Origin: Rubrivivax sp.
GTDB lineage: Bacteria; Pseudomonadota; Gammaproteobacteria; Burkholderiales; Burkholderiaceae_C
Direction of reading: 5' to 3'
NCBI GenBank assembly: GCA_019635285.1
Contig: JAHBZS010000001.1
Span: forward strand, 1-64,000
Length of the DNA stretch: 64,000 nucleotides
Shown: one piece after another, positions 52,673 through 63,223 of the stretch
Layout: each line of letters starts with the position of its first letter
Numbering within the stretch: position 1 is the stretch's first letter
Notes under the pieces: model-generated
Told to the model about the DNA's origin: nothing
Databases searched by the model: none
Seen by the model: the letters and a program-made list of their open reading frames with translations, nothing else
Translations under genes and position numbers: made by a program

Positions 52673-53701
52673 ATGTTCGAGGTCCGCAGCGCCGAACTGG
52701 CCGCCCGGCTGGGCGGCGAACTGATCGGCAACCCGGACCTGCCGTTGCGCGGCATCGCCGCGCTGGAAGATGCCGGGCCGCACGACGTCAGCTTCCTGGC
52801 CAACCCGCGCTACCTGCCGCTGCTGCAGCAGTCCGCCGCCGGCTGCGTGATCGTCGGCGCCGCGCAGCGCGACGCGGTCGCATCGCGGCCGAGTGCGATC
52901 GTCAGCCCCGACCCGTACCTGTACTACGCGCGGCTCACCCAGTGGTGGGCGCGCCAGGTGGGCCCGGCTTTCGTCGCCGGCGTCCACCCCAGCGCCGTGG
53001 TCGAGCCCGGCGCGCAGGTCGATGCGCAGGCCTGCATCGGTGCGCTGGCCTACGTGGGCGCCGGTGCGGTGGTGGGCCGCGGCTCCACCGTCGGGCCGCA
53101 GAGCCATGTCGGTGCCCATGCGGTGATCGGCGAGGACACGCGGCTGGCGGCGCAGGTGGTGGTGGGCGAGCGTTGCCGCGTCGGCGCGCGCTGCATCCTT
53201 CACGCCGGCGTCGTCATCGGTGCCGACGGTTTCGGCTTCGCGCCGACGCAGGGCCGCTGGGAAAAGATCGAGCAGCTTGGCGCAGTGCGCATCGACGACG
53301 ACGTGGAGATCGGCGCCAACTCCTGCGTCGACCGCGGCGCGCTGCGCGACACGGTGCTGGAGCAGGGCGTCAAGCTGGACAACCTGGTGCACATCGCGCA
53401 CAACGTGCACGTCGGCGCGCATACCGCGATGGCGGCCTGCGTGGGCATCGCCGGCAGCACGCGCATCGGCGCGCACTGCACCTTCGCCGGCCAGGCGGGC
53501 GTGGTCGGCCACGTGCAGATCTGCGACCACGTGCATATCGGCGCGGCCTGCGCGGTGACGCGCTCGATCACCAGGCCGGGCAGCTACGGCGGCATGTTTC
53601 CCTTCGACGAGAATGGCGTGTGGGACAAGAACGCGGCCACGCTGCGGCAGCTGTATGCGCTGCGCGGCCGGGTCCGCGCACTGGAGAGCAAGAGCAATTG
53701 A
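52673..53701 (+). CDS. lpxD: UDP-3-O-acylglucosamine N-acyltransferase
   Basis: A 342-residue left-handed beta-helix enzyme adding the second acyl chain in lipid A synthesis. The N-terminal uridine-binding domain carries [19 protein letters not shown] and SFLANPRY. Hexapeptide repeats follow, with the catalytic His in [12 protein letters not shown] (about H240). [17 protein letters not shown] is near the end. It stands 2 bases before fabZ. Confidence 0.97.
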   Translation: MFEVRSAELAARLGGELIGNPDLPLRGIAALEDAGPHDVSFLANPRYLPLLQQSAAGCVIVGAAQRDAVASRPSAIVSPDPYLYYARLTQWWARQVGPAFVAGVHPSAVVEPGAQVDAQACIGALAYVGAGAVVGRGSTVGPQSHVGAHAVIGEDTRLAAQVVVGERCRVGARCILHAGVVIGADGFGFAPTQGRWEKIEQLGAVRIDDDVEIGANSCVDRGALRDTVLEQGVKLDNLVHIAHNVHVGAHTAMAACVGIAGSTRIGAHCTFAGQAGVVGHVQICDHVHIGAACAVTRSITRPGSYGGMFPFDENGVWDKNAATLRQLYALRGRVRALESKSN

Positions 53702-53703
53702 CC

Positions 53704-54141
53704 ATGGACATCCACCAGATCCTCAAGCGCCTGCCGCACCGCTACCCGATCCTGCTGGTCGACAAGGTGCTCGAGCTCGAGAAGGGCAAGCGCATCCGCG
53801 CGCTGAAGAACGTGACCATCAACGAACATTTCTTCGTCGGGCACTTTCCGCAGCGGCCGGTGATGCCCGGCGTGCTGATGCTCGAGGCCCTGGCGCAGGC
53901 AGCTGCGGTGCTGGGTTTCGAGACCCACGACATCACGCCGGACGACAAGACCATCTACTACTTTGCCGGCATCGACGGGGTGCGCTTCAAGCGGCCGGTG
54001 GAACCGGGCGACCAGCTGATCCTCGACGTATCGGTGTCGCGCATGCGCGCGGGCCTCTGGAAGTTCGACGCCAAGGCGCTGGTGGGCGAGGAGATCGCGG
54101 TCGAGGCCGAGCTGATGGTGGCGATCCGCAAGATCGACTGA
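53704..54141 (+). CDS. fabZ: 3-hydroxyacyl-ACP dehydratase FabZ
   Basis: A 145-residue hot-dog enzyme of fatty-acid synthesis. [15 protein letters not shown] and [20 protein letters not shown] carry the catalytic His47 and Glu61. Placed among lpx genes, it competes for the same hydroxyacyl-ACP pool used by LpxA and LpxD. Confidence 0.98.
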   Translation: MDIHQILKRLPHRYPILLVDKVLELEKGKRIRALKNVTINEHFFVGHFPQRPVMPGVLMLEALAQAAAVLGFETHDITPDDKTIYYFAGIDGVRFKRPVEPGDQLILDVSVSRMRAGLWKFDAKALVGEEIAVEAELMVAIRKID

Positions 54142-54148
54142 CGCGGCC

Positions 54149-54937
54149 ATGGCACGCATCCATCCGACGGCCCAGGTCGACGCCGGTGCCGAGTTGGGCG
54201 AGGACGTGGAGGTGGCGGCCTACGCGCTGATCGGCCCGCACGTGCGCATCGGCGAAGGCTGCCGCATCGGCCCGCACAGCGTGATCGAAGGGCACACGAC
54301 CCTCGGGCGCAACAACCGCATCGGCCAGGCCAATTCGATCGGCTCGCCGCCGCAGGACAAGAAGTACGCCGGCGAGCCGACGCTTCTTACGATCGGTGAT
54401 GGCAACACCATTCGCGAGTTCTGCACCATCAACACCGGCACCGTGCAGGACGCCGGCGTGACGCGCGTGGGCGACGACAACTGGATCATGTCTTACGTGC
54501 ACATCGCGCACGATTGCCAGGTGGGCAGCCACACGACGATGGCCAACCTGACGCAGCTGGCCGGCCATGTGCACCTGGGCGACTGGGTGGTGGTCGGCGG
54601 CATGGCGGGCATGCACCAGTTCGTGCGCGTCGGCGCGCACGCGATGATCGGCTTCCAGTCGCGGCTATCGCAGGACCTGCCGCCCTTCGTGGTGGTGGCC
54701 GGCAACCCGGCCGAGGCGCAAGGCATCAATGCCGAAGGGCTGCGCCGGCGCGGCTTCACGCCGGAGCGCATCGCCGCGGTCAAGCAGATGCACCGCCTGC
54801 TGTACCGCAAGGGCCTGACGCTGGACGACGCGGTGCGCGAGATCGGCGATATGGACGGCGTGCCGCCGGAGTCGGCCGCCGACATTCGCCAGATGCTCGA
54901 CTTCCTGGGCTCCGCACAGCGCGGCATCGTGCGCTGA
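54149..54937 (+). CDS. lpxA: UDP-N-acetylglucosamine acyltransferase
   Basis: A 262-residue beta-helix enzyme for the first step of lipid A synthesis. Hexapeptide repeats begin at [15 protein letters not shown]. The catalytic base is in [11 protein letters not shown] (His121). [18 protein letters not shown] and [15 protein letters not shown] are family stretches, and a helical C-terminal domain follows. Its gap from fabZ is 7 bases. Confidence 0.98.
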   Translation: MARIHPTAQVDAGAELGEDVEVAAYALIGPHVRIGEGCRIGPHSVIEGHTTLGRNNRIGQANSIGSPPQDKKYAGEPTLLTIGDGNTIREFCTINTGTVQDAGVTRVGDDNWIMSYVHIAHDCQVGSHTTMANLTQLAGHVHLGDWVVVGGMAGMHQFVRVGAHAMIGFQSRLSQDLPPFVVVAGNPAEAQGINAEGLRRRGFTPERIAAVKQMHRLLYRKGLTLDDAVREIGDMDGVPPESAADIRQMLDFLGSAQRGIVR

Positions 54938-54947
54938 CCCCCGCCGC

Positions 54948-56093
54948 ATGCAGCTCGCGGGCATGCCCTTGGCGATGGTGGCAGGCGAGGCCTCGGGCGA
55001 CCTGCTGGCCGGGCTGCTGCTGGGCGGCCTGCGCGAGCGCTGGCCGGGGCTGCAGACGGTGGGCATCGGCGGGCCGAAGATGGCCGAGCAGGGCTTCCAG
55101 GCCTGGTGGCCGCACCACAAGCTGTCGGTGCACGGCTATGTCGACGCGCTGCGCCATTTCCGCGAGATCTACGGCATCCGCGAGGCGCTGACCGAGCGCC
55201 TGCTGCAGCAGCGGCCGCTGGGCTTCGTCGGCGTCGACGCGCCGGACTTCAACCTCGGGCTGGAGCTGCGGCTGCGCCGGGCGGGCATCCGCACCATCCA
55301 CTTCGTCTGCCCGTCGATCTGGGCCTGGCGCGGCGGGCGCGTCAAGCGCATCGCGCGCAGCACCGACCATGTGCTGTGCCTGTTCCCCTTCGAGCCCGAA
55401 CTGCTGGCGCGGGCCGGCGTGCCCGCCACTTTCGTCGGCCACCCGCTGGCCGACCTGATTCCGCTGGAGGTGCCGCGTGCCGCCAGCCGGCAGGCGCTGG
55501 GCCTGGCCGACGACGCCGCCGTGGTGGCGCTGCTGCCGGGCAGCCGCGCGGGCGAGATGCGCCGCATCGCGCCGCCGTTCCTGCAGGCGGCCGCGCTGCT
55601 GCAGCGACGCCGCCCGGAGCTGCGCTTCGTGCTGCCGGTGGCCGACGGCTTGCGTGGCCTGCTCGACGAACTGCAGCGCGAGCATGCGCCCGAGTTGGCG
55701 GTGCAGGTGCTGGACGGCCGCTCGCACGAGGCGCTGGCCGCCTGCGACGCGACCCTCATCGCCAGCGGCACCGCGACGCTCGAGGCGGCGCTGTTCAAGC
55801 GGCCGATGGTCATCGGCTACCGCGTGCAATGGCTCAATGCGCAGATCTGGCGCATGCTGGGCTACCTGCCGTGGGTCGGGCTGCCCAACATCCTGTGCCG
55901 CGAGTTCGTGGTGCCCGAACTGCTGCAGCAGCAGTGCGAGCCGCAGGCCCTGGCCGACGCGGTGCTGGCGCAGCTGGACGACCGCGCCGGCGCCGAGCGC
56001 CTGGCGCTGCGCTTTACCGAACTCCACCACCTTCTACGGCGCGACACCGCGCGCCGTGCCGCCGATGCGATCGCGCAAGTCCTTCAAGGCTGA
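54948..56093 (+). CDS. lpxB: Lipid-A-disaccharide synthase
   Basis: A 381-residue glycosyltransferase joining UDP-diacylglucosamine and lipid [16 protein letters not shown] begins the Rossmann fold. [40 protein letters not shown] and [20 protein letters not shown] are diagnostic. Its 3' end overlaps the chosen rnhB start by 29 bases. Confidence 0.97.
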   Translation: MQLAGMPLAMVAGEASGDLLAGLLLGGLRERWPGLQTVGIGGPKMAEQGFQAWWPHHKLSVHGYVDALRHFREIYGIREALTERLLQQRPLGFVGVDAPDFNLGLELRLRRAGIRTIHFVCPSIWAWRGGRVKRIARSTDHVLCLFPFEPELLARAGVPATFVGHPLADLIPLEVPRAASRQALGLADDAAVVALLPGSRAGEMRRIAPPFLQAAALLQRRRPELRFVLPVADGLRGLLDELQREHAPELAVQVLDGRSHEALAACDATLIASGTATLEAALFKRPMVIGYRVQWLNAQIWRMLGYLPWVGLPNILCREFVVPELLQQQCEPQALADAVLAQLDDRAGAERLALRFTELHHLLRRDTARRAADAIAQVLQG

Positions 56094-56685
56094 GCAGCTG
56101 AGCCTGCCCTGGTTTGGCCCGGGGCTGATCGCCGGCGTCGACGAGGCGGGCCGCGGGCCGCTGGCCGGCCCGGTGGTGGCAGCGGCGGTGGTGCTCGACG
56201 ACCTGCAGACGATCAAGGGCCTGGCCGATTCGAAGGCGCTGTCGCCGCGACGTCGCGAGCGGCTGTACGACGAGATCCGTGCCAAGGCGTTGTGCTGCAG
56301 CGTCGCCGAGGCCAGCGTCGAGGAGATCGACCGCCTCAACATCCTGCAGGCCACGCTGCTGGCGATGCGCCGGGCCGTCGAGGGCCTGCGCTTGCGGCCG
56401 CAATGCGTGCTGGTCGACGGCAACCGGCTGCCGGTGCTGCCGGTGCAGGCGCAGGCCATCGTCAAGGGCGACGCCCGGGTGCCGACCATCTCGGCCGCGT
56501 CGATCCTGGCCAAGGTGCACCGCGACCGGCTCTGCCTGGCGCTGGACGAGCGCCATCCACAGTACGGCTTTGCCGCGCACAAGGGCTACCCCACGGCCGA
56601 GCACCTGCAGGCGCTGCGGCGCTTCGGCCCCTGTCCGGAGCACCGGCGCAGCTTCGGACCGGTGCGCGCGGCGGTGGTGCGATGA
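56065..56685 (+). CDS. rnhB: Ribonuclease HII
   Basis: A 206-residue enzyme that removes ribonucleotides from [22 protein letters not shown] holds the first acidic pair (D26, E27). [12 protein letters not shown] gives the third, and [17 protein letters not shown] and [15 protein letters not shown] follow. ATG 56065 overlaps lpxB; GTG 56056 is also in frame. The stop overlaps the methyltransferase start. Confidence 0.95.
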   Translation: MRSRKSFKAEQLSLPWFGPGLIAGVDEAGRGPLAGPVVAAAVVLDDLQTIKGLADSKALSPRRRERLYDEIRAKALCCSVAEASVEEIDRLNILQATLLAMRRAVEGLRLRPQCVLVDGNRLPVLPVQAQAIVKGDARVPTISAASILAKVHRDRLCLALDERHPQYGFAAHKGYPTAEHLQALRRFGPCPEHRRSFGPVRAAVVR

Positions 56686-57464
56686 CGCCGCTGGCCATCC
56701 GCTCGCGCGACAACCCGAGCCTGGCCATGGTGCGGCGCGCGCTGCGCGATCCCGGCGCCTATCGCCGCGACGGCGCCTTGCTGTGGCTGGAGGGCGATCA
56801 CCTGCTGCGTGCCTGCGTGGCCCGCGGCTGGCCGCTGCAGCAGGTGCTGGTGGCCGAATCCGCCTGGGCGCGCCCGGACCTGCAGGCGCTGGCGCAGCAG
56901 GCGCGGCGCGTGCTGCTGCTGCCCGACGCGCTGCACAAGGAACTCAGCGCACTGGAGTCGCCGGCGGCCATCGGTGCGCTCATCGAGCGGCCGCCCGCCC
57001 TGGCGCTGCAGGACGGCGTGGGCACCTTGCTGCTCGACCGGCTGCAGGACGCCGGCAACGTCGGCAGCATCCTGCGCAGCGCGGCGGCGCTGGGGGTGGG
57101 CCAGGTGGTGGCGCTGAAGGGCACGGCCGCGCTGTGGTCGCCCAAGGTGCTGCGCGCGGCCATGGGCGCGCACTTTGCGCTGGCGCTGCACGAAGGGCTG
57201 GCGCTGGACGACCTGCAGGCGCTGCGCACGCCCTGGGTGGCGACCAGTTCACATGCGCCGCAGGCGCTGCATCAGAGCGCGCTGCCGCAGCCCTGCGTCT
57301 GGGTCTTCGGCCACGAAGGCCAGGGCGTGGCGCCGGAACTGATGGCGCGCTGCGCGCTGACGCTGCGCATCCCGCAGCCCGGCGGCGAGGAGTCGCTGAA
57401 CGTGGCCGCGGCGGCGGCCATCTGCCTGTACGAGGCGCTGCGCCAGCGCGGCGCCTCGGCATGA
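56682..57464 (+). CDS. SpoU/TrmH-family RNA 2'-O-methyltransferase
   Basis: A 260-residue SPOUT methyltransferase with an N-terminal substrate-binding domain ([17 protein letters not shown]). The knotted domain has [32 protein letters not shown] and [23 protein letters not shown]. The last motif binds S-adenosylmethionine. The RNA target (23S rRNA or tRNA) cannot be fixed. It is last in the rpsB-to-rnhB string and convergent with ppsR. Confidence 0.92.
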   Translation: MTPLAIRSRDNPSLAMVRRALRDPGAYRRDGALLWLEGDHLLRACVARGWPLQQVLVAESAWARPDLQALAQQARRVLLLPDALHKELSALESPAAIGALIERPPALALQDGVGTLLLDRLQDAGNVGSILRSAAALGVGQVVALKGTAALWSPKVLRAAMGAHFALALHEGLALDDLQALRTPWVATSSHAPQALHQSALPQPCVWVFGHEGQGVAPELMARCALTLRIPQPGGEESLNVAAAAAICLYEALRQRGASA

Positions 57465-57534
57465 CGAGCCGCTACCGGGTCCTCTGATCGCCATGGGGGC
57501 CAGGCCGGACGTGGGGCCCGGTCCCCGGGCGCGC

Positions 57535-58359
57535 TCAGTAGATCAGCCGGTCCGGCCGGATGTCGCGCAGGATGGTGGTGGCGATTTCTTCGATCGACTT
57601 GTGCGTCGACGACAGCCAGGCGATGCCGGCCTTGCGCATCATCAGTTCGGCTTCCAGCACCTCGTAGCGGCAGTTCTCCAGCGACGCGTACTTGCTGCCC
57701 GGGCGGCGCTCGTTGCGGATCTGTGCCAGCCGCTGCGGGTTGATCGACAGGCCGAAACACTTGGACTTGTAGGTGGCCAGCGCCTGCGGCAGCCGGCCGC
57801 GCTCGAAGTCCTCGGGAATCAGCGGGTAGTTGGCCGCCTTGACGCCGTGCTGCATCGCCAGGTACAGCGAGGTCGGCGTCTTGCCGCTGCGGCTGACGCC
57901 CACCAGCACCACGTCGGCCTGCTCCAGGTTGCGCGAGGACTGGCCGTCGTCGTGCTCGAGCGAGAAGTTGATGGCGTCGATGCGTCCGTGGTATTCCTCG
58001 CTCTTGGCGGCGTCGGAGAAGCGGCCGATGCGGTGGTTGGACTTGACGCCGAACTCCTCCTCCAGCGGCTGGACGAAGGTGCTGAACATGTCCAGCACTA
58101 GGCCCTTGCAGGTCTCGGTGGTGAGCACGCGCCGCACTTCGTCGTTGACCAGCGTGACGAAGACGATGGGGCGCTTGCCCTCGCGGTCGGCGGCCTCGTT
58201 GATCTCCTGCAGCACGCCCAGCGCCTTGTCCACGCTGTCGATGAAGGGCCGTCGCACATGGCGCGGGCGTGCCGGAAACTGCGCCAGGATCGAATTGCCG
58301 AAGGTTTCGGCGGTGATGCCGGTGCCGTCCGACACGAAGAACACGGTGCGATTGGGCAT
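57535..58359 (-). CDS. ppsR: PEP synthase regulatory kinase/pyrophosphorylase
   Basis: A 274-residue DUF299 protein that switches PEP synthase on and off by phosphorylating or dephosphorylating a Thr next to its active His. RTVFFVSDGTGITAETFGNS begins it, the P-loop-like motif is VGVSRSGKTPTSLYLA, and KCFGLSINPQRLAQIRNERR follows. It is divergent from its target ppsA across about 200 bases. Confidence 0.97.
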   Translation of the reverse strand: MPNRTVFFVSDGTGITAETFGNSILAQFPARPRHVRRPFIDSVDKALGVLQEINEAADREGKRPIVFVTLVNDEVRRVLTTETCKGLVLDMFSTFVQPLEEEFGVKSNHRIGRFSDAAKSEEYHGRIDAINFSLEHDDGQSSRNLEQADVVLVGVSRSGKTPTSLYLAMQHGVKAANYPLIPEDFERGRLPQALATYKSKCFGLSINPQRLAQIRNERRPGSKYASLENCRYEVLEAELMMRKAGIAWLSSTHKSIEEIATTILRDIRPDRLIY

Positions 58360-58417
58360 GGCGGTGGCGGGGACTCCGGCCCCTCGAGTGACGCGGCGAT
58401 GATAGGCAATTCCTCCG

Positions 58418-58423
58418 TAGAAT
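58418..58423 (+). promoter_or_regulatory. Candidate -10 box of ppsA
   Basis: CCGTAGAATCGG contains TAGAAT, giving a leader of about 130 bases. The neighbouring GATGATAGG may serve the divergent ppsR. The remaining 58424-58559 stretch shows no gene. Confidence 0.5.
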
Positions 58424-58559
58424 CGGGCCCAACAGCCCCTTCGCGCCGACCCCCGTCCATGCCCGCCCCCGGTTGCCCAGAAAAAGTCAAAGATGCAGCC
58501 GCGCGCGGCCCGGTCGAGCCCATGGGAGCACCGCTTTTGTCACATCACGGAGCCTTCCC

Positions 58560-60965
58560 ATGTCTTCCCCCTTGCTGGCGACCGCCCTGGTCGTACCGTT
58601 TGATCACCTGAGAATGACCGACGTCGAGTCGGTGGGCGGCAAGAACGCCTCGCTCGGCGAGATGATCAGCCAACTGGCCGCATCCGGCGTGGCCGTGCCC
58701 GGGGGCTTCGCCACCACGGCGCATGCCTTCCGCGAGTTTCTGAAGCAGGACGGCCTGGCGCAGCGCATCCAGGCCAAGCTCGATGCGCTGGACGTGGACG
58801 ACGTGCGCGCGCTGGCCGAGGCCGGTGCGCAGATCCGCCAGTGGGTGCTCGACACGCCGTTCCCGCCGGCGCTGCAGGAGGCGGTGGCCGCGCAGTTCGA
58901 GAGCCTGACGCGCGACCACCCTGGCGCGTCGTTCGCGGTGCGCTCCTCGGCCACCGCCGAGGACCTGCCGGATGCGTCCTTCGCCGGCCAGCAGGAGACC
59001 TTCCTCAACGTCGTGGGCATCGAGCAGGTGCTGCACAAGATGAAGGAGGTGTTCGCCTCGCTGTACAACGACCGCGCCATCAGCTACCGCGTGCACAAGG
59101 GCTTCGCGCACGGCGACGTGGCGCTGTCGGCCGGCGTGCAGCGCATGGTGCGTTCCGACCTGGCCTCGTCGGGCGTGATGTTCACCATCGACACCGAATC
59201 GGGTTTCAAGGACGTGGTCTTCATCACCGCCGGCTATGGCCTGGGCGAGACGGTGGTGCAGGGCGCGGTCAACCCCGACGAGTTCTATGTGCACAAGCCG
59301 ACGCTGCGCGCCGGCAAGTTCCCGATCATCCGACGCAGCCTGGGCAGCAAGCTGCTGCGCATGGAATTCGCCGACGAGCGCGAGCGCGCCGCCACCGGCC
59401 AGCTGGTGCGCACCGTGGACACGCCGCCGGAGATGCGCAACCGCTATGCGCTGAGCGATGCCGACGTGGTGGAGCTGGCGCGCTATGCGCTGATCATCGA
59501 GCAGCACTACGGCCGCCCGATGGACATCGAATGGGGCAAGGACGGCCAGGACGGCAAGCTGTACATCCTGCAGGCGCGGCCCGAGACGGTGAAGAGCCAG
59601 GGCGACGGCAAGGTCGAGCAGCGCTACAAGCTCAAGGGCGACCGCTCGAAGAACGTGATCCTGGCCGAAGGCCGCGCCATCGGTCAGAAGGTGGGGACCG
59701 GCCCGGTGCGGCTGATCCGCAGCCCGGCCGAGATGGAGCGCGTGCAGCCCGGCGACGTGCTGGTCACCGACATGACCGATCCGAACTGGGAGCCGGTGAT
59801 GAAGCGCGCGGCGGCCATCGTCACCAACCGCGGCGGGCGCACCTGCCATGCGGCGATCATCGCGCGCGAGCTCGGCATTCCGGCGGTGGTGGGCTGCGGC
59901 GACGCCACCGACAAGGTGCAGGACGGCGCGCTGGTCACGGTGTCCTGCGCCGAGGGCGACACCGGCTTCGTCTACGACGGCCTGCTCGAGACCGAGGTCA
60001 GCGAGGTGCAGCGCGGCGAGATGCCGTACTGCCCGATCAAGATCATGATGAACATCGGCAACCCGCAGCTGGCCTTCGAGTTCGCGCAGATGCCCAACTC
60101 CGGCGTCGGCCTGGCGCGGCTGGAGTTCATCATCAACAACAACATCGGCGTGCACCCGAAGGCCATCCTCGACTATCCGAACATCGATCCCGACCTGAAG
60201 AAGGCGGTGGAGTCGGTGGCGCGCGGCCACGCGTCGCCGCGCGCCTTCTACGTCGACAAGCTGGCCGAGGGCATCGCCACCATCGCCGCGGCCTTCTGGC
60301 CGAAGAGCGTGATCGTGCGGCTGTCGGACTTCAAGTCCAACGAATACCGCAAGCTGATCGGCGGCTCGCGCTACGAGCCGGACGAGGAGAACCCGATGCT
60401 CGGCTTCCGTGGCGCGTCGCGCTACGTCAGCCCGGAGTTCGCCGACGCCTTCGCGATGGAGTGCGAGGCCATCAAGCGCGTGCGCAACGACATGGGGCTG
60501 GTCAACGTCGAGATCATGGTGCCCTTCGTGCGCACGGTGCGCCAGGCGCAGCGGGTCACCGAGATGCTGGCCGAGCGCGGCCTGAAGCGCGGCCAGGACG
60601 GGCTGAAGCTGGTGATGATGTGCGAGGTGCCCAGCAACGCCATCCTGGCCGACCAGTTCCTGGAGTACTTCGACGGCATGTCGATCGGTTCGAACGACCT
60701 GACGCAGCTGACGCTGGGCCTGGACCGCGACTCGGGGCTGGAGCAGCTGGCCCACGACTTCGACGAGCGCGACCCGGCGGTCAAGGCGATGATCTCGCGC
60801 GCCATCACCGCCTGCCGCGCCACCGGCAAGTACGTCGGCATCTGCGGGCAGGGGCCCAGCGACTATCCCGACTTCGCCGACTGGCTGGCCGAGGAGGGCA
60901 TCGTGTCCATGTCGCTGAACCCGGATACAGTGGTCGATACCTGGCTGCGCCTGGCCAAGAAGTAG
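58560..60965 (+). CDS. ppsA: Phosphoenolpyruvate synthase
   Basis: An 801-residue enzyme converting pyruvate and ATP to PEP, AMP and phosphate for gluconeogenesis. N-terminal ATP-grasp domain: [15 protein letters not shown] and [23 protein letters not shown]. The phosphohistidine segment is [21 protein letters not shown]; the Thr before Cys-His is the residue PpsR modifies. The C-terminal PEP barrel includes [19 protein letters not shown] and [22 protein letters not shown] 58560 has a GGAG upstream. Confidence 0.97.
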   Translation: MSSPLLATALVVPFDHLRMTDVESVGGKNASLGEMISQLAASGVAVPGGFATTAHAFREFLKQDGLAQRIQAKLDALDVDDVRALAEAGAQIRQWVLDTPFPPALQEAVAAQFESLTRDHPGASFAVRSSATAEDLPDASFAGQQETFLNVVGIEQVLHKMKEVFASLYNDRAISYRVHKGFAHGDVALSAGVQRMVRSDLASSGVMFTIDTESGFKDVVFITAGYGLGETVVQGAVNPDEFYVHKPTLRAGKFPIIRRSLGSKLLRMEFADERERAATGQLVRTVDTPPEMRNRYALSDADVVELARYALIIEQHYGRPMDIEWGKDGQDGKLYILQARPETVKSQGDGKVEQRYKLKGDRSKNVILAEGRAIGQKVGTGPVRLIRSPAEMERVQPGDVLVTDMTDPNWEPVMKRAAAIVTNRGGRTCHAAIIARELGIPAVVGCGDATDKVQDGALVTVSCAEGDTGFVYDGLLETEVSEVQRGEMPYCPIKIMMNIGNPQLAFEFAQMPNSGVGLARLEFIINNNIGVHPKAILDYPNIDPDLKKAVESVARGHASPRAFYVDKLAEGIATIAAAFWPKSVIVRLSDFKSNEYRKLIGGSRYEPDEENPMLGFRGASRYVSPEFADAFAMECEAIKRVRNDMGLVNVEIMVPFVRTVRQAQRVTEMLAERGLKRGQDGLKLVMMCEVPSNAILADQFLEYFDGMSIGSNDLTQLTLGLDRDSGLEQLAHDFDERDPAVKAMISRAITACRATGKYVGICGQGPSDYPDFADWLAEEGIVSMSLNPDTVVDTWLRLAKK

Positions 60966-60989
60966 GGCCGCGGGCCGCGGCGACGGCAG

Positions 60990-61286
60990 ATGCTGCACGC
61001 TCTAGAGATCGCGCAACTGGTGCTGTACATCGCGCTGCTGTCCTTGCTGGGGCAGGCGGCGCTGTACCTGCTGGCCGGCGCCAGGCGCGACGGCAACTTC
61101 TTCTATCAGCTGCTGCAGATCGTCGGCCGGCCGTTCACGCGGCTGGTGCGCCGCCTCACGCCCAGGCAGGTGGCCGATCGCCATGTGCCGGTGCTCACCT
61201 TCTTGCTGCTGCTGCTTGCCTACGCGGTGGTCACCGTCGAGCGCATTTCGCTGTGTGTGCACAGCGGCATGGAGACTTGCCGGTGA
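60990..61286 (+). CDS. Small two-helix membrane protein, unknown
   Basis: A 98-residue protein with hydrophobic helices at about 6-28 and 67-83. Between them is a basic stretch (QIVGRPFTRLVRRLTPRQVADRH) that would lie on the cytoplasmic side. It ends LCVHSGMETCR with two cysteines. The stop overlaps the GTG of the next gene. I do not recognise a named family. Confidence 0.7.
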   Translation: MLHALEIAQLVLYIALLSLLGQAALYLLAGARRDGNFFYQLLQIVGRPFTRLVRRLTPRQVADRHVPVLTFLLLLLAYAVVTVERISLCVHSGMETCR

Positions 61287-61843
61287 GAGGTTGGCGCCAT
61301 CGGCTGTCCAGGCTGCAGGCCATGGCCTGGCTGGCGTTGGGGCACGGGCACCGGGCGTTGCCGCACTTCGACGAGATGCTGCGCCGCGACCCCGACGCCA
61401 CGGACGTGCGGGCCGGGCGCGCGCATCTGCGGGCCCAGCTGGGGCATGACGTGCCGGCGCTGGCCGACTACGAGGTGCTGCTGCGCCAGGTCCCCGACGA
61501 TGCGAGCGCCTGGTTCAACATGGGCTTCGTGCTCGACCGGCTGGGACGCTGGGACGAGGCCTTGGCCGCGTTCCGTCGCGCCACCGATCTCAACCCGCAG
61601 CTCGATCGAGCCTGGTACGGACAGGGGCTGGTGCTGATCCGCCTGCGCCGCCTGGACGAGGCCATCGCCGTGTTGCAGCGCAATACCGAGCTGCAGCCGT
61701 TGAGCCCCCATGGCTGGTACCAGCTGGCGCGCATCCATGCCGAGCAGCAGCAGCCGGCCGAGGCCCTGAAGATCATCCGACGCCTCCAGGCTTTCGAACC
61801 CCGGGTCGCGGCGCAGTTGCAGCGCGAGACCGGCCTGGCCTGA
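61283..61843 (+). CDS. TPR repeat protein
   Basis: A 186-residue protein of about four TPR units (LALGHGHRALPHFDEML, SAWFNMGFVLDRLGRWDEALAAF, DRAWYGQGLVLIRLRRLDEAI, HGWYQLARIHAEQQQPAEAL). There is no convincing signal peptide. GTG 61283 is chosen for its GTGA overlap with the previous gene; ATG 61322 is an alternative. Translationally coupled to the membrane protein before it, it may be its soluble partner (inference). Confidence 0.8.
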   Translation: MRGWRHRLSRLQAMAWLALGHGHRALPHFDEMLRRDPDATDVRAGRAHLRAQLGHDVPALADYEVLLRQVPDDASAWFNMGFVLDRLGRWDEALAAFRRATDLNPQLDRAWYGQGLVLIRLRRLDEAIAVLQRNTELQPLSPHGWYQLARIHAEQQQPAEALKIIRRLQAFEPRVAAQLQRETGLA

Positions 61844-61865
61844 CACGACGCAGCAAGGTGCAGCG

Positions 61866-62123
61866 ATGCAAGTCAGCGAAAACCTCCGCAGCTACTGGCG
61901 CAAGAACCTCAGGATCACGGCGGTTCTGATGTGCGTCTGGTTCGCCGTGACCTTCGGCGTCGCCTACTTCGCGCGCGACCTGAGCTTCAACTTCTTCGGC
62001 TGGCCCTTCAGCTGGTGGGTGGCGGCGCAGGGCGCGCTCATCGTCTACGTGCTGATCATCGGCTTGTACGCCTACCTCATGAACCGGCTGGACGTGGCGC
62101 ACGGCGTGGCCGAGGAAGAGTAA
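61866..62123 (+). CDS. DUF4212 protein, small subunit of a sodium/solute symporter
   Basis: An 85-residue protein with two membrane helices at about 17-36 and 46-70. WRKNLRITAVLMCVWFAVTFG and FFGWPFSWWVAAQGALIVYV are typical of DUF4212 (putative solute:sodium symporter small subunit). Members are normally followed by a large SSS-family transporter gene. Here the next gene is rpsF, so no partner is present. Confidence 0.88.
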   Translation: MQVSENLRSYWRKNLRITAVLMCVWFAVTFGVAYFARDLSFNFFGWPFSWWVAAQGALIVYVLIIGLYAYLMNRLDVAHGVAEEE

Positions 62124-62138
62124 GCCGGCGCGGTCTTT

Positions 62139-62146
62139 GTTATACT
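62139..62146 (+). promoter_or_regulatory. Extended -10 promoter of the rpsF operon
   Basis: TTGTTATACT carries TATACT at 62141-62146 with an upstream TG in the extended -10 position. It lies 93 bases before the rpsF start and serves rpsF-priB-rpsR-rplI. The leader has no recognised S6/S18 binding fold that I can see by eye. Confidence 0.6.
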
Positions 62147-62238
62147 CATAGGCTTTTCCCTTGCCGCACCCGCTTGACGATGCATCGTCAACGACGCCCC
62201 GGGGCGGCTTCCATCACTGGAAACCACAAGGAGTATTC

Positions 62239-62604
62239 ATGCGTCACTATGAGATCGTCCTGCTGATCCATCCGGATCAAAGCGAGCAGGTTCCGGCGAT
62301 GCTCGAGCGTTACAAGACGCTCGTCACGGCTGGCGGCGGCACGGTGCACCGTGTCGAGGACTGGGGGCGGCGCCAGCTGGCCTACCTGATCCAGAAGCTC
62401 GCGAAGGCCCACTACCTGTGCCTGAACATCGAATGCAGCAAGGAAACGCTGAACGAGCTGGAAACCGGCTTCCGTTTCAACGATGCCGTGCTGCGCCATC
62501 TGACCGTGGCGCGTGACAGCGCGATCACCACGCCGTCGACGATGATGAAGGCCGCCGACAAGGACGAGCAGCGCCGCGCCCCCGCGCCGGCGCCGCAGGC
62601 CTGA
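62239..62604 (+). CDS. rpsF: 30S ribosomal protein S6
   Basis: A 121-residue protein. [40 protein letters not shown] and [14 protein letters not shown] are standard S6. An AAGGAG site precedes ATG 62239. The stop overlaps the next frame's CTG codon (CTGA at 62601-62604). Confidence 0.98.
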   Translation: MRHYEIVLLIHPDQSEQVPAMLERYKTLVTAGGGTVHRVEDWGRRQLAYLIQKLAKAHYLCLNIECSKETLNELETGFRFNDAVLRHLTVARDSAITTPSTMMKAADKDEQRRAPAPAPQA

Positions 62605-62897
62605 ACCGGCTGGTTCTCGCCGCGCGCCTGATCGAGCGTCGCGCCCTGCGCTATACCCCGGCCGGCCTGCCGGTTCTGGACTTCGAGCTGAAGCACGAAT
62701 CCGAACTGAGCGAAGCCGGCCAGGCGCGCAAGGTGGCGCTGCAAATCAGGGCCATGGCCATCGGTGGCATCACCGGGGCGCTGGCCGAAGCGACGCTGGG
62801 CAGCGACGGCACATTCGCCGGCTTCCTGGCGGCAGCGCGCAACGGGCGAGGCCTGCTGTTCCATGTCACGGCCTACGAGCCCGCCGCACACAACTGA
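62601..62897 (+). CDS. priB: Primosomal replication protein N (PriB) with apparent CTG start
   Basis: A single-stranded-DNA-binding OB-fold protein of about 98 residues that helps restart replication with PriA. After the first codon it reads [19 protein letters not shown], the same NRLVL beginning as E. coli PriB, then [19 protein letters not shown] and [15 protein letters not shown]. The codon at the expected Met position is CTG, overlapping the rpsF stop. In this frame there is no ATG, GTG or TTG between the upstream stop (62514-62516) and 62601. The next candidates (GTG in ARKVAL or later ATG) would remove over 40 residues. Position between rpsF and rpsR is the normal one. Confidence 0.85.
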   Translation: MNRLVLAARLIERRALRYTPAGLPVLDFELKHESELSEAGQARKVALQIRAMAIGGITGALAEATLGSDGTFAGFLAAARNGRGLLFHVTAYEPAAHN

Positions 62898-62918
62898 ATT
62901 GCTTACAAGGAGTTCCTC

Positions 62919-63209
62919 ATGCCCCCGCCACGTGGTAAAGGTCGGTTTTCCAAGGACAAGCGCCCGAAGCGCAACCAGCAATCGCTGCTGTTCCGCCGCA
63001 AGCGTTTCTGCCGCTTCACCGTCGCCGGTGTCAAGGAGATCGACTACAAGGACATCGACACGCTGCGCGACTTCATCGGTGAGAACGGCCGCATCACCCC
63101 GGCTCGCCTGACCGGCACGCGCGCCTTCTTCCAGCGCCAGCTGACCACGGCCATCAAGCGCGCGCGTTTCCTCGCGCTGCTGCCGTACTCCGACCAGCAC
63201 AAGGTCTGA
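62919..63209 (+). CDS. rpsR: 30S ribosomal protein S18
   Basis: A 96-residue protein. [21 protein letters not shown] and [18 protein letters not shown] are typical of S18, with a slightly longer basic N-terminus ([18 protein letters not shown]). AAGGAG precedes ATG 62919. S18 pairs with S6 on the 30S platform. Confidence 0.98.
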   Translation: MPPPRGKGRFSKDKRPKRNQQSLLFRRKRFCRFTVAGVKEIDYKDIDTLRDFIGENGRITPARLTGTRAFFQRQLTTAIKRARFLALLPYSDQHKV

Positions 63210-63223
63210 TCGGGAGCCACACC

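Noticed and set aside
57465-57534. Terminator between the RNA methyltransferase and ppsR
   Set aside because: GC-rich inverted repeats are present but there is no T-run on either strand, so I do not list it.
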